A stretch of 64,000 nucleotides of DNA from Luteibacter sp. SG786 (GCF_011759605.1 NZ_JAAOYX010000001.1:1975063-2039062); one strand, 5' to 3'; numbered from the stretch's first letter, positions 8,676 to 18,345 are shown. Notes: generated by a model not told the origin, from the sequence alone. A program made the numbers and translations.

Positions 8676-10910
8676 ATGCGTTCTCGCTTCACCCTTGCTT
8701 TGCTGCTGGGCCTCGTTGCCGCCCCCGCGTTCGCGGAGGTGACGATCGATGGGCACATCGATCCCGCGGAATGGGCTGGGGCGAAGCACATCGTCGACTT
8801 CCGCCAGACGCAGCCGTTCACGGGCAAACCCGGCAGCCAGCCGACGGAAGCATGGATCCTCTCGACGCCCAAGGGCCTTGCGGTGGCGATCCGGGCGACA
8901 CAACCCGATGGCGACGTCGTTCGCTCGCGCCAGCAGACGCGGCGTGACGAGAACGCGCTGGTCGACCGTATCAACGTCATGGTGGATTTCAACGGCGACG
9001 GTCGCGTGGGTTACGACTTCGAGGTGAAGTCGCAAGGCGGCATCGCCGACGAGGTGATCACCAACGAATCCGACTTCAGCTACGACTGGGACGGCCGTTG
9101 GGACCATGCGGTCAGCGAAGACGCCAACGGTTATTCCGTGGAAGTGCTCATCCCGTGGTACATCGCGCCCATGCACAAGGCAAAGGGCGGGGAGCGAACC
9201 ATCGGTCTCTACATCGACCGTGTGATAGGCAGCACCGGCGAACGCATGGGCTGGCCCACGATCACGTTCGACCAGGGGCGCTTCCTTTCGAGCTTCGAGC
9301 GTGTGCGGATGCCCGCGTATTCGCAGTCGCTGTTCGCGGTGACGCCTTACGTAGTGGGCAAGGTGGACCGGGCGCATGGCGGCACCACGTTCGAGCAGGG
9401 CGCCGACATTCTCTGGAAGCCCAACGGCCAGACCCAGCTCACGGCCACCATCAATCCGGACTTCGGCCAGGTGGAAAGCGACGACCTCGTGGTGAACTTC
9501 TCGCCGGAGGAAACCTTCTTCACCGACAAGCGCCCCTTCTTCACGGAAAACCAGGGCATCTTCGATTTCAGCCTGCTCGACGATTACTCGCAGCTGGTCT
9601 ATACGCGGCGCGTGGGCGGCGCCTCGGACGATGGCCACGGTGCTGCCGACATCTCGGCGGCGGTGAAGGTCAACGGCAGCCTCGGCTCCACCAATTACGG
9701 CATCCTCACTGCGCAGGAAAAGGGCGACGCGGGGCGCAGCTTCGGGGCGCTTCGTCTCAGCCAGAACGTCGGCACGCAGACGTTCGGCATGCTCGCCACC
9801 CATGTCAGCCATCCCTACCTCGACCGCGACGCCAATGTGCTGGGTTTCGACCACCGCTGGCAGCCCAATGCCGATTTCACGGTGACCAGCAACGTGGTGG
9901 GCAGCAAGATCGACCAGCCAAATGCCGGTACATCCGGCCTCGGGGCGACCAGCGTCGCGTACTGGCAGATGAACGATACGTGGGCGCAGCAGTGGCTCGG
10001 CATGTACTTCGGCGAGCGGCTCGACATCGACGACTTTGGATACCTGCCGCGCAACAACATGGAATATCTGCACTGGGAAGTGCGCCGGCGCGTGACCGGC
10101 CTGCCGGCGGATTCCGCGTATGCGTCGCACCTGTGGAAATATCGCATCTCGGGCGCGAACAACACCCGCGGCCTGTCCATCAGCCGCCGCCTCCGCATCC
10201 AGCGTGACAGCCGCCGCCGCGACGGTGGCGACGAAGAATGGCGCCTCGACACCTTCTCGTCCGCCTATGACGATCTGCTTACCCGGGGTGGGCACGCTCT
10301 GCACGAGCCGCCCACCGCGAAGCTGTATTACGAACGCACGCGCCCCCGCGTGGGCCGCTGGGCCTGGGAAGCGGAAGGCTTCGTCACCGGGAATCAGCTC
10401 ACCGGCTACCACCGGCTCGGCTATTACTTCAAGTTCACGCCGACGTATTTCATCACCGACGCCTTCAGCGTGTTCCTCGGCGGCAGCTACGAGTGGGACC
10501 CGAACTGGCTGATCTGGCAGGGCCACGACAACCTGCTGGGCTCTTACGACGGGCGCACCATAGGCATCGACAGCGGCCTCAACTGGAACCTCAGCAACCG
10601 GCAGGAGCTGCGCGTGAAACTGCAGACGCTGGCCGTGGGCGCGAAGCTGCGCGACACGCTGGAGGTAACGCCCAGCGGCGGCACCGTGCACAGCGACGAA
10701 CCGGTGGACGACCTGGGCGTGGCCAACCTGGGCTTCCAGATCCGCTACCGCTACGAGATCGCGCCGCTGTCCGATCTCTACATCGTGTACAACCGCGGCG
10801 GCTACAGGGATGACACGGACGACGACGTGGGGTCGCAGTTCCGCCAGGGCTTCAGCCTCAAGGACGTGAACGAGGGCCTGGTGAAGATCGCGTACCGGCT
10901 GGAGTTCTGA
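8676..10910 (+). CDS. DUF5916 protein with N-terminal CBM9-like domain
   Basis: Exported protein of 744 residues. Signal peptide at 1-20 (AFA before Glu21). Next comes a carbohydrate-binding module 9-like sugar/lignocellulose-type domain (about 25-215, starting TIDGHIDPAEW). The rest is the DUF5916 region, rich in alternating aromatic and polar strands, ending in YRLEF. A terminal aromatic residue after a strand-rich region is typical of outer-membrane beta-barrels, so insertion in the outer membrane is likely. The ATG at 8676 was chosen because it begins the signal peptide; an open frame reaches further upstream into lysR but has no secretory start. The ligand is unknown. The GH15 enzyme follows 85 bases later, which fits a role in glycan use. 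Confidence 0.82.
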   Translation: MRSRFTLALLLGLVAAPAFAEVTIDGHIDPAEWAGAKHIVDFRQTQPFTGKPGSQPTEAWILSTPKGLAVAIRATQPDGDVVRSRQQTRRDENALVDRINVMVDFNGDGRVGYDFEVKSQGGIADEVITNESDFSYDWDGRWDHAVSEDANGYSVEVLIPWYIAPMHKAKGGERTIGLYIDRVIGSTGERMGWPTITFDQGRFLSSFERVRMPAYSQSLFAVTPYVVGKVDRAHGGTTFEQGADILWKPNGQTQLTATINPDFGQVESDDLVVNFSPEETFFTDKRPFFTENQGIFDFSLLDDYSQLVYTRRVGGASDDGHGAADISAAVKVNGSLGSTNYGILTAQEKGDAGRSFGALRLSQNVGTQTFGMLATHVSHPYLDRDANVLGFDHRWQPNADFTVTSNVVGSKIDQPNAGTSGLGATSVAYWQMNDTWAQQWLGMYFGERLDIDDFGYLPRNNMEYLHWEVRRRVTGLPADSAYASHLWKYRISGANNTRGLSISRRLRIQRDSRRRDGGDEEWRLDTFSSAYDDLLTRGGHALHEPPTAKLYYERTRPRVGRWAWEAEGFVTGNQLTGYHRLGYYFKFTPTYFITDAFSVFLGGSYEWDPNWLIWQGHDNLLGSYDGRTIGIDSGLNWNLSNRQELRVKLQTLAVGAKLRDTLEVTPSGGTVHSDEPVDDLGVANLGFQIRYRYEIAPLSDLYIVYNRGGYRDDTDDDVGSQFRQGFSLKDVNEGLVKIAYRLEF

Positions 10911-10995
10911 CGGGCGCCGCCATGGGCTCCGGGTAGAGTCCGGCTTCACATGTCATGTGGCATTCCTCCGCCATGGACGGCCTGCGGAGAGCCTT

Positions 10996-12813
10996 GTGCC
11001 ACATCTCGACAATCCCGTGCCGGGGCGCCGCATCGGCGACCACGGCGTCATCGGGAACCAGGACACCATCGCGCTGGTGGCGAGCGACGGCACTATCGAC
11101 TTCATGTGCTGGCCGCACCTGGACAGCCCCTCGGTGTTCGCGGCGCTGCTCGATCCTGAGAAAGGTGGCGAGTTCACGGTCGAGCCCCTGCTCGAAGAAG
11201 CCAACCGCATGCAGCTGTATGTTCCCGAAACCAACATCCTGGTCACGCGCTGGATGGCGGACGAGGCCAGCATCGAGCTGACGGATTTCATGCCGCATCC
11301 GGAGTGCGGCGCGCGCCTTCCCCGCAGCCTCGTGCGCCGGCTTCGCGTGTCGCGCGGCAAGGTGCGGGTGCGCGTTCGCTGTCGTCCCCGGCTCGACTAC
11401 GCCTCGTGCGTCCCCACGGCCGAGGAATACGGGTCCACGGTGGTGTTCCACGACGGCGCGCATGCCCTGCGCCTCGGTGCTTCCGTTCCCTTGAAGTGCG
11501 GCGACGGCGAGGCGCATGCGGAGTTCGCTCTCGACGTGGGCGAGGACGCGTGGTTCGTGCTGTGCGACGAGGAACACGATCCCCTGGATGCCGCGGAGTG
11601 CGCGGCCGCGCTCGATGCAACGGCGGACATCTGGCGGCACTGGGCACGGCGTTCCACCTACCGCGGGCGCTGGCGGGAAATGGTGGATCGGTCCGCGCTC
11701 GTGCTGAAGCTGCTCGTGTCGCACAAGCATGGCTCCATCGCGGCGGCCGGTACGTTCGGCTTGCCGGAGGCCACCGGCGCCTCACGCAACTGGGATTACC
11801 GTGCCAGCTGGCTGCGCGACGCGTCCTTCACCGTGTACGCCTTCATGCGGTTGGGCTATGTCGATGAGGCGGAACACTTCCGGAAGTGGACGGAAGACCG
11901 GTTCACGGAACTGGAGAACGGCAACACCTTGCGCATCATGTACGCACTGGACGGCAGCGAAGCTTTGGCCGAATCGACATTGGATCATCTGGCGGGCTAT
12001 GCGGGCTCGCGCCCCGTGCGCATCGGCAACGCCGCACGTTCGCAGACGCAGCTGGACATCTACGGCGAACTGCTCGACAGCATCTATCTTTCCAACAAGT
12101 ACGGACGGGCGATCAGCCGGGAAGGGTGGGCACACGTGCAGCGCCTGGTCGACTACGTGTGCGCGCACTGGATGGAAGCGGACGAAGGCATCTGGGAGGT
12201 GCGCGACACGCCACGGCATTTCCTGCACTCGGGCCTGATGTGCTGGGTGGCGCTCGATCGCGCGGTACGGCTCGCGCGCAAGCGCTCGCTCCCTGGCGCG
12301 GTGGTGGAATGGGCGACTGAACGGGACCGTATTTCGGACGACATCTGGACGCACTTCCGGCATCCCGAGCACGGCTATTTCGTGCAGACGAAGGGCGGCC
12401 GCGACCTCGACGCGTCGGCCCTCATGATGCCGCTGGTGCGTTTCGTGTCGGCCACCGACCCGGTATGGCTGAAGACGCTGGATGCGATCGGCGAACAACT
12501 GGCCGATGACGGCATGGTGTTCCGCTACCGGAACTCGGACGGCCTGGAAGGTGGCGACGGCGCCTTCACCACGTGCACGTTCTGGTATGTGGAATGCCTG
12601 GCACGGGCGGGGCGGCTGAACGAAGCGCGCGAGGCGATGGCGCGCGGCCTGCGCTATGCGAACCACGTGGGCCTGTTCGCCGAGGAACTGAGCCTACGGG
12701 CGGAACCCCTGGGCAACTTCCCGCAGGCGCTGACCCACCTTGCGTTCATCAGCGCGGCTTATTACCTCGATCGCCGCCTCTCCACCCCGCAAGGGGAAAC
12801 CTGGCAGCCCTAG
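10996..12813 (+). CDS. Glycoside hydrolase family 15 (glucoamylase/trehalase-like)
   Basis: Cytosolic enzyme of about 605 residues that should hydrolyse alpha-glucosidic bonds. The N-terminal beta-sandwich (about 1-220) begins RRIGDHGVIGNQDTIALV, and the (alpha/alpha)6 barrel follows, with RNWDYRASWLRDASF, a hallmark of bacterial GH15. The barrel carries the Glu of GLEGGDGAF, a likely catalytic acid. No signal peptide is present. The GTG at 10996 has GGAGAG just upstream; an in-frame GTG at 10957 would add 13 residues. The stop overlaps the convergent gene's stop within a CTAG tetramer. Trehalase versus glucoamylase activity cannot be told from sequence alone. Confidence 0.88.
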   Translation: MPHLDNPVPGRRIGDHGVIGNQDTIALVASDGTIDFMCWPHLDSPSVFAALLDPEKGGEFTVEPLLEEANRMQLYVPETNILVTRWMADEASIELTDFMPHPECGARLPRSLVRRLRVSRGKVRVRVRCRPRLDYASCVPTAEEYGSTVVFHDGAHALRLGASVPLKCGDGEAHAEFALDVGEDAWFVLCDEEHDPLDAAECAAALDATADIWRHWARRSTYRGRWREMVDRSALVLKLLVSHKHGSIAAAGTFGLPEATGASRNWDYRASWLRDASFTVYAFMRLGYVDEAEHFRKWTEDRFTELENGNTLRIMYALDGSEALAESTLDHLAGYAGSRPVRIGNAARSQTQLDIYGELLDSIYLSNKYGRAISREGWAHVQRLVDYVCAHWMEADEGIWEVRDTPRHFLHSGLMCWVALDRAVRLARKRSLPGAVVEWATERDRISDDIWTHFRHPEHGYFVQTKGGRDLDASALMMPLVRFVSATDPVWLKTLDAIGEQLADDGMVFRYRNSDGLEGGDGAFTTCTFWYVECLARAGRLNEAREAMARGLRYANHVGLFAEELSLRAEPLGNFPQALTHLAFISAAYYLDRRLSTPQGETWQP

Positions 12814-13109
12814 ATCTCGTTCTCGTCCGGATTCACGAACTCGATCGCGGCTTCTCGCGTGCCGGCGGTTTCCTCGGCGATCTCGCGCACCCGCTCGCCG
12901 ATCTTCTCGTTGGGAACCTCCACCTCGAGGGTGTAGGTTTTCGAACTCATGTCGTCGGAGAGGTTCTGCGAGCTGGAGTCGTCGCGGAAGTCGTTCATGA
13001 AGTCGTCGATCTCCTCGACCCTCTCGATACGGTCGACGCCGTGGATGGCGTTCAGCACGTCCTCGAACACGTCGCGGTCGCCGGTGATGCGTAGCTGGAT
13101 GCGGGGCAT
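12810..13109 (-). CDS. Small acidic protein of unknown function
   Basis: A 99-residue protein I do not recognise. It starts MPRIQLRITGDRDVFEDVL, which suggests a beta-alpha-beta unit like a ferredoxin or ACT-type fold, then has an acidic, Ser/Asp-rich middle (DDFMNDFRDDSSSQNL), a second strand TYTLEVEVP, and ends NPDENEI. It has a strong ribosome-binding site (AGGAGA, 7 bases before the ATG). No signal peptide or membrane segment. It is convergent with the GH15 gene and divergent from the methyltransferase at 13206. The good start signal and codon use make it a real gene. Confidence 0.75.
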   Translation of the reverse strand: MPRIQLRITGDRDVFEDVLNAIHGVDRIERVEEIDDFMNDFRDDSSSQNLSDDMSSKTYTLEVEVPNEKIGERVREIAEETAGTREAAIEFVNPDENEI

Positions 13110-13205
13110 GGAAGTCTCCTTTCCGGATGGGATGATGCTGGCGCGTGACATGTGTGCCGAAAGTGTACGCCGCCGCTACCATGGGCGTTTTCGACGGCCG
13201 CGACC

Positions 13206-13802
13206 ATGCCCAAGACCTACGACCAGGCCTATTTCGACAAGTGGTACCGCAGCGCCGGCCACGCCGTGCGGTCGCCGGCCGAGCTTCGGCGCAAGGTGGC
13301 CATGGTGGTGGGGCAGGCCGAGTTCTATCTCGGCAGGCCCGTGCGCAACGTGCTGGACGTGGGTTGCGGCGAAGCGCCCTGGCGGGCCGAACTCCGCCGC
13401 CTGCGTCCCGATATCGAATACCGGGGACTGGAGGCCAGCGAATATGCGGTGGCGCGTTACGGCCGGTCGCGCAATATCGGCTATGCACGCTTCGGCCAGC
13501 TGGCCGAGCTGCGCTTCGACACGCGCTTCGACCTGATCGTCTGCACCGACGTGTTGCATTACCTGAAGCCTGCCGAGATCCGCGCCGGCCTCATCGGTAT
13601 CGGCGAGATGGCCGAAGGGCTGGCTTTCCTCGAGGTGTACACGCGCGAGGACGACCCGGGCGGCGACCGCGAAGGGTTCTTTGGCAGGCCGGCGCGCTGG
13701 TACCGCGAGGCCTTCGCCAGGGAGGGGCTGATTCCCGTCGGCTCCCAGTGCTATGCCAGCCCCCGCCTCGCACGCCACGTGGCGGCGCTGGAGCGCCTTT
13801 AA
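13206..13802 (+). CDS. Class I SAM-dependent methyltransferase
   Basis: Soluble protein of 198 residues with the Rossmann-type methyltransferase core. Motif I is VLDVGCGEAPW, motif II follows in EYRGLEASEYA, and LIVCTDVLHYL is the post-II strand. The N-terminus KTYDQAYFDKWYR is common in small bacterial methyltransferases of this type. Substrate unknown. It is divergent from the small acidic protein and convergent with the CPBP protease gene only 7 bases away. The open frame continues upstream, but ATG 13206 gives the family-typical start. Confidence 0.85.
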   Translation: MPKTYDQAYFDKWYRSAGHAVRSPAELRRKVAMVVGQAEFYLGRPVRNVLDVGCGEAPWRAELRRLRPDIEYRGLEASEYAVARYGRSRNIGYARFGQLAELRFDTRFDLIVCTDVLHYLKPAEIRAGLIGIGEMAEGLAFLEVYTREDDPGGDREGFFGRPARWYREAFAREGLIPVGSQCYASPRLARHVAALERL

Positions 13803-13809
13803 GGGTTTT

Positions 13810-14589
13810 TTACGAGCCCGCCGAGGCCGTGAACCACGCGATCGTCGCCAGCGCGTTGTTGGCGGCGTGGGCGACGAAGGACGGCCAGATGGAACCGCTG
13901 CGCACGCGCAGCCAGGCGCAGAACAGGCCGACGAGCACCAGGTTCGGCACCGCGTACCAGAGCCACGCCAGGTCAGGCAGGTGCACCGTGCCGAAGATGA
14001 GCGCGGACAGCGCGATGGCCCAGCCGTCGCCGAGCCGCGTGCGCAGCACCGAGAGCAGGGCGCCCCGGAACAGCAGTTCCTCGACCGCGGGGCCCGCCAG
14101 TACCACCACGGGCAGGAGTGCCACCCGCATGCCGATGTGTGCCTTGTCGGCGATATCGCTCACAGCTTGGCTGACGGTGTGCTCGCCGGCGAGCAGTTGC
14201 GTAAGAAGGCCCCCGATCATGGGCGCGGCCAGACCCAGGATGGTACCCATCAGGATGAAACGGCCGGCCGGTTCGGTGAAACCCAGCCCGCTCGGGCCCG
14301 GGTCCCTGGCGTGTTCCGGACCCCAGCGCCGCACGACGAGCCAGGAGGCCAGGGCAGCGGCGCAGAGCACGGTGAGGATCACCACGACGATGAGCCGATC
14401 AGGCGCGGCGGGCACCTGGCCCGGGAAATGGCGGGCGATCTGCATGGAGGCGCCGCCGAACAACGCGCCGAACACGAACTGCATGGCGAAATAGGCCACG
14501 ATGCAGAGCGCGGTTTCGACGATTCCCGGAGGGGGAGCGGGTGCCCGGAAGGTGGACAAGGGGGATTCGGGAAGGTAATCGTGGGCCAT
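13810..14589 (-). CDS. CPBP-family intramembrane metalloprotease
   Basis: Membrane protein of 259 residues of the CAAX-processing/bacteriocin-protection (Abi) family. All catalytic motifs are visible: EELLFR with Glu170, Glu171 and Arg175, FGTVH with His203, and AHAANN with His241. About six to seven membrane helices are apparent (for example ILTVLCAAALASWLVV). Family members cleave membrane peptides or processed prenyl proteins; the substrate here is unknown. ATG 14589 was preferred over a GTG-type start 60 bases upstream because it begins just before the first helix. Confidence 0.88.
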   Translation of the reverse strand: MAHDYLPESPLSTFRAPAPPPGIVETALCIVAYFAMQFVFGALFGGASMQIARHFPGQVPAAPDRLIVVVILTVLCAAALASWLVVRRWGPEHARDPGPSGLGFTEPAGRFILMGTILGLAAPMIGGLLTQLLAGEHTVSQAVSDIADKAHIGMRVALLPVVVLAGPAVEELLFRGALLSVLRTRLGDGWAIALSALIFGTVHLPDLAWLWYAVPNLVLVGLFCAWLRVRSGSIWPSFVAHAANNALATIAWFTASAGS

Positions 14590-14711
14590 GGGGCACCCTA
14601 GCCGACGGAGGTCGGGCGCCGCAACGACGCTTACGGCACAGGCGGTCATCCGGGCCCTGTATAGTTGTCCGTCCCTAAAGGAGGAAGCGTGGCGCCCCGA
14701 CGCGCCTGATC

Positions 14712-16286
14712 ATGTTCGCATTCGACTGGCTAGCCGACCCTTCGGCCTGGGCGGGACTCCTCACGTTGATCGTGCTGGAGATCGTGCTCGGCATCGACAA
14801 CCTCGTCTTCGTCGCGATCCTCGCCGACAAGCTCCACGCCCGCCAGCGCGACCACGCGCGCCTCATGGGCCTCGGCCTCGCGCTGGTCATGCGCCTGTGC
14901 CTGCTTGCCGCCATGTCCTGGCTGGTGACGCTCACGCAGCCGCTGTTCGAGTGGCGCGGGTTCAGCCTGGCCTGGCGGGACATCATCCTCATCGTCGGCG
15001 GCGCTTTCCTCCTCTTCAAGGCCACGCTCGAACTGCACGAGCGGCTGGAAGCATCCGAACACGACGAAGGCGGCGCTCGGCGCCGGGCCAGCTTCTGGCT
15101 GGTGGTGGCTCAGATCGTGATCCTCGACGCGGTGTTCTCGCTCGACTCCGTCATCACCGCCGTCGGCATGGTCGATCACCTTTCCATCATGATGATCGGT
15201 GTGGTGGTGGCCATGGGACTCATGATCACGGCGAGCAAGCCGCTCACCGTGTTCGTCAACGCGCGCCCCACGGTCATCATCCTCTGCCTGTCGTTCCTGT
15301 TGATGATCGGCTTCAGCCTCATCGCCGAAGGCTTCGGTTTCCATATTCCGAAGGGCTACCTGTACGCCGCCATCGGCTTCTCGATCATGATCGAGGTGTT
15401 CAACCAGACGATGCGGCGGAATCGGCGCCGCTCGCTGCTGGTGGGCGGCCGGGTGATGCGCGACCGCACGGCGCGCGCGGTGCTGCGCCTGCTCGGCGGT
15501 GCCCCGGACGACGCCGGCGACGGCGGGAAGGGCGAGCCTGTGCCGGAGGTCGCCGAGACCTCGGTGTTCGGCAAGGACGAGCTGGAAATGGTGCAGGGCG
15601 TGCTCGATCTCTCGCAGCGGCCGGTTCGCTCGATCATGACCCCGCGCACCGAAATCGTCTGGGTAGACCCCGACGAGGAATCCTCGGTGCTGCTCGGCGA
15701 AGCGCGCGAATCGCCGCACCATTGGATGCTCGTGGCGCGGGGCGATCTCGACGAACTCGTGGGTGTGGTCTCGTCCCGCGACCTGCTGGCCAGCGTGAGC
15801 GAACACGGCCGGCTGGACACCGATACCTTCGTGCGCAAGCCGATCACGGTGCTGGAATCGCTGAGCGTGCTCCGGTTGATCGACGAGTTCCGCCGCGCGC
15901 CGCTGCAGGTGGCGCTCGTGGTGGACGAGTACGGCAGCATCCTCGGCCTCGTCACGCCGGCCGACGTGTTGGAAACGATCGCGGGCGAATTCCCCAGCGA
16001 GACCGACGAGGGCGATCCCTCGGCGGTCAGCGAGCCGGATGGTGCCTGGCTGCTCGACGCCAGCCTCGACGCACGCCGCGTGGAGCACTTGCTCGGGCAC
16101 CGGCTGCCGGGCGCGGCGGAAGGCAATTTCTCCACGCTGGCGGGCTTCGTCCTCCAGCAGCTGGGCCGTCTACCCGCCCCGGGCGACCGCTTCGAGACGG
16201 ACAATCTGGAGTTCGAGGTCACCGCGATGGACGGCGCTCGCATTCAGCGCGTGCGCGTGATGGCCCTGGGCAGCGACGACGTATAG
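14712..16286 (+). CDS. TerC-type membrane protein with CBS and CorC domains
   Basis: Inner-membrane protein of 524 residues. The TerC domain (about 1-240) has the acidic helix motifs LGIDNLVFV and [11 protein letters not shown] that bind metal in this family. Two CBS repeats (about 295-420) and a CorC_HlyC transporter-associated domain (about 430-515) are cytosolic. This is the E. coli YegH/YoaE layout. TerC proteins are linked to Mn2+ or other cation export, often loading metal to exported proteins. The CBS part could sense adenine nucleotides. It is convergent with the MAPEG gene across a repeat. Confidence 0.9.
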   Translation: MFAFDWLADPSAWAGLLTLIVLEIVLGIDNLVFVAILADKLHARQRDHARLMGLGLALVMRLCLLAAMSWLVTLTQPLFEWRGFSLAWRDIILIVGGAFLLFKATLELHERLEASEHDEGGARRRASFWLVVAQIVILDAVFSLDSVITAVGMVDHLSIMMIGVVVAMGLMITASKPLTVFVNARPTVIILCLSFLLMIGFSLIAEGFGFHIPKGYLYAAIGFSIMIEVFNQTMRRNRRRSLLVGGRVMRDRTARAVLRLLGGAPDDAGDGGKGEPVPEVAETSVFGKDELEMVQGVLDLSQRPVRSIMTPRTEIVWVDPDEESSVLLGEARESPHHWMLVARGDLDELVGVVSSRDLLASVSEHGRLDTDTFVRKPITVLESLSVLRLIDEFRRAPLQVALVVDEYGSILGLVTPADVLETIAGEFPSETDEGDPSAVSEPDGAWLLDASLDARRVEHLLGHRLPGAAEGNFSTLAGFVLQQLGRLPAPGDRFETDNLEFEVTAMDGARIQRVRVMALGSDDV

Positions 16287-16294
16287 AACCCACT

Positions 16295-16375
16295 GTGGGA
16301 GCCGCTTCAGCGGCGATGGGTGCTTGCGGGAGACTTGCCCGCTGCCGCGGGATCGCCGGCATAGCCGGCTCCCAC
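16295..16375 (+). repeat. 81-bp REPIN-like repeat, copy 2
   Basis: Same left hairpin GCCGCTTCAGCGGC and right hairpin GCCGGCATAGCCGGC with GTGGGAG and CTCCCAC ends. It fills the gap between the convergent TerC and MAPEG genes. The spacer differs slightly from copy 1 (GCTTGCGGGAGACTTG). Confidence 0.9.
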
Positions 16376-16379
16376 AGTG

Positions 16380-16811
16380 TTACGGGGCTCCTGCCGTGTC
16401 CTCGGTCGGCGTGGCGTTGTTTTCCATGATCGCCATGCCGATACCGCCGGCGGCCATCAGCATCAGCACCAGCCAGGCGAGCATGGAGACGATGTAGCCG
16501 GGGCCACGGCGGCTGGCGTCGCGCAGGTAGGCCACGGCATACCACACCCGGCCGGCAAGCCAGACCAGGCCGGCGATGCCGGCCCATAGCGGGTCCACGT
16601 ACTGCGCGGCCAGCCACAGCGCCGGAATGAACATCACGGCGTTCTCGAGCGTGTTCATCTGCACCCGCCAGGCCCGTTCGAAGGCAGGATCGCCTGAGAT
16701 GGACGGGGCCTTGATGCCGTAACGTTCACGCGCCCTGCCTACCATCCACACGGTGGCGAACATCAAGAGCAGGGTGAGCAGGGTGACGACGGCAGGAAGC
16801 TGGCTGGTCAT
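16380..16811 (-). CDS. MAPEG-family membrane protein
   Basis: Small integral membrane protein of 143 residues with four helices. Family features: VVTLLTLLLMFATVWMVGRAR, then FERAWRVQMNTLENAVMF, which matches the MAPEG signature around an Arg/Asn-Glu-N pair, and VWYAVAYLRD. Relatives are glutathione-dependent detoxification or eicosanoid enzymes; bacterial roles are mostly unknown. ATG 16811 starts at the first helix; a TTG 42 bases upstream is possible but would add a charged lead. Confidence 0.85.
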   Translation of the reverse strand: MTSQLPAVVTLLTLLLMFATVWMVGRARERYGIKAPSISGDPAFERAWRVQMNTLENAVMFIPALWLAAQYVDPLWAGIAGLVWLAGRVWYAVAYLRDASRRGPGYIVSMLAWLVLMLMAAGGIGMAIMENNATPTEDTAGAP

Positions 16812-16916
16812 GGGAGGTCCGGGGACGATGTCGATCACGAAGTCTACCGGCAACCGTCCGTGCGATCATGCGTACCGTGTCTCGCCTCAAGACGCTTTCA
16901 ACCGGAGGACACCCCG

Positions 16917-17786
16917 ATGCTTTGGCAAAAAGGCCGTAGAAGCGACAACGTGCAGGACGCCGGCGAAGGCGGCGGTGGCGGTCCGTCGTTCGGTGGCCGG
17001 GGGCTGGGGCTCGGCGGCATCGTCATCCTGGCCATCCTGGGCCTGGTGTTCTTCAAGGACCCTACGGCCCTCCTCGGCCAGGGCGACCCGGGCGCGGCCC
17101 AGGCGCCGCAGACGCAGCAGGCGCCGCAGCAGGCCGCATCGAACGATCCGCAGGTGGATTTCGTGCGCGCCATCCTGGGGGAGACGGAGGACACCTGGGG
17201 CGAGATATTTGCCGCAAACGGTCAGCAGTACGAGCAGCCGAAGCTGGTGCTCTTCCGCAACGGCGTGCGCACGGCATGCGGATCGGCCTCCTCGGCGGTG
17301 GGGCCGTTCTATTGCCCGGGCGATCACAAGGTCTACCTCGACCTCGGGTTCTTCCAGGAGATGCAGGCACGATTCCAGGAATCCGGCGACTTCGCTCGTG
17401 CCTATGTCATTGCGCATGAGGTGGGTCACCACGTGCAGAACCTGACGGGTGTGTTCGACAAGGTGAGCGACGCACGCCGCCGCGGAGCGCATCTGGAAGG
17501 CGCTTCCGGTCTCTCGGTGCGGCAGGAGTTGCAGGCCGATTGCTTCGCGGGTGTCTGGGCGAACCATTCGCAGCAGCGCAAACAGTGGTTGCAGCCCGGC
17601 GACATCGAGTCGGCGCTCCATGCCGCTACCGCCATCGGCGACGACGCGCTGCAGGAACAGGCGCAAGGCAGGGTGGTGCCGGATTCATTTACCCATGGCA
17701 CGTCGGCTCAGCGCGTGCACTGGTTCCGTACCGGCTTCGATAGTGGCGATGTCGGCAAGTGCAACACGTTCTCGGGCGCGATCTGA
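16917..17786 (+). CDS. ypfJ: YpfJ-type neutral zinc metallopeptidase
   Basis: Membrane-anchored protein of 289 residues. After a Gly-rich lead (EGGGGGPSFGG), one helix (LGGIVILAILGLVFF) anchors it, then a Gln/Ala-rich linker, then a metallopeptidase domain. The zinc site is HEVGHHVQ, with two His and the catalytic Glu, in VIAHEVGHH. ELQADCFAGVW carries the third ligand region. The family (PF04228) is widespread but its substrates are unknown. A strong GGAGGA lies 8 bases before ATG 16917. The YkgJ-type gene begins 3 bases after its stop, so they form an operon. Confidence 0.92.
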   Translation: MLWQKGRRSDNVQDAGEGGGGGPSFGGRGLGLGGIVILAILGLVFFKDPTALLGQGDPGAAQAPQTQQAPQQAASNDPQVDFVRAILGETEDTWGEIFAANGQQYEQPKLVLFRNGVRTACGSASSAVGPFYCPGDHKVYLDLGFFQEMQARFQESGDFARAYVIAHEVGHHVQNLTGVFDKVSDARRRGAHLEGASGLSVRQELQADCFAGVWANHSQQRKQWLQPGDIESALHAATAIGDDALQEQAQGRVVPDSFTHGTSAQRVHWFRTGFDSGDVGKCNTFSGAI

Positions 17787-17789
17787 TCC

Positions 17790-18131
17790 ATGACTCACCC
17801 ATGCCTGCGCTGCGGCGCATGCTGTGCGACGTACCGCGTCGCCTTCCATTGGCTTGAAACGGACGCGGCCGGCGGCATCACGCCGGCCGCGCTCACCGAA
17901 CACCTCGATCCGCATCGCGTGGCGATGCACGGCACGAACGCATACGAACCGCGCTGCAAGTCGCTCGTGGGGGAGGTTGGCGTGGCTGCGCATTGTGGTG
18001 TGTACGAGGTACGCCCGTCGCCTTGCCACGATTTGAAGCCGGCGTGGGAAGACGGCACGCCGAGTCCGCAGTGCGACAAGGCGCGCTTGCGGCATGGCAT
18101 GCAGCCCCTATCGCCGGCGGACTTTTTGTAA
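17790..18131 (+). CDS. YkgJ-family cysteine cluster protein
   Basis: Small cytosolic protein of 113 residues that probably binds a zinc ion or an iron-sulfur cluster. The N-terminal PCLRCGACCATYRV has four Cys residues, and PCHDL and the Cys in SPQCDKARLRH complete the family pattern. Function unknown in general. It follows the metallopeptidase gene by 3 bases and is translationally close to it. Confidence 0.88.
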   Translation: MTHPCLRCGACCATYRVAFHWLETDAAGGITPAALTEHLDPHRVAMHGTNAYEPRCKSLVGEVGVAAHCGVYEVRPSPCHDLKPAWEDGTPSPQCDKARLRHGMQPLSPADFL

Positions 18132-18145
18132 ACCCCGCGCTCTGT

Positions 18146-18226
18146 GTGGGAGCCGCTTCAGCGGCGATGGGTGCTCGCGGCAAGCGTGCCCGCTGCCGCG
18201 GGATCGCCGGCGTAGCCGGCTCCCAC
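18146..18226 (+). repeat. 81-bp REPIN-like repeat, copy 3
   Basis: Full copy with left hairpin GCCGCTTCAGCGGC, spacer ending GCGTGCCCGCTGCCGCGGG and right hairpin GCCGGCGTAGCCGGC. It sits between the convergent YkgJ and deaD genes and is followed by copy 4 after a 37-base spacer, giving a tandem pair. Confidence 0.9.
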
Positions 18227-18263
18227 AGAAGGCCCCACGCCACACAAGCCAGGCAAGCTCTGT

Positions 18264-18345
18264 GTGGGAGCCGCTTCAGCGGCGATGGGTGCTCGCGGCA
18301 AGCGTGCCCGCTATGTCGGGGATCGCCGGCATAGCCGGCTCCCAC
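18264..18345 (+). repeat. 82-bp REPIN-like repeat, copy 4
   Basis: Second unit of the tandem pair in the gap between YkgJ and deaD, in the same orientation as copy 3. Its middle differs (CCCGCTATGTCGGGGATCG). A short decayed fragment with GGCCGGCTCTCACAGCCGGCC follows at 18361-18381, which looks like a degenerate half unit. Confidence 0.9.

Noticed and set aside
8526-10949. An 807-codon open frame antisense to the DUF5916 gene
   Set aside because: The sense strand has a signal peptide and recognisable domains; the antisense product is Val/His/Ala-rich with no homology features.
13145-14494. A 449-codon frame covering the methyltransferase and CPBP genes
   Set aside because: It is out of phase with both supported genes, and its product has no domain signal.
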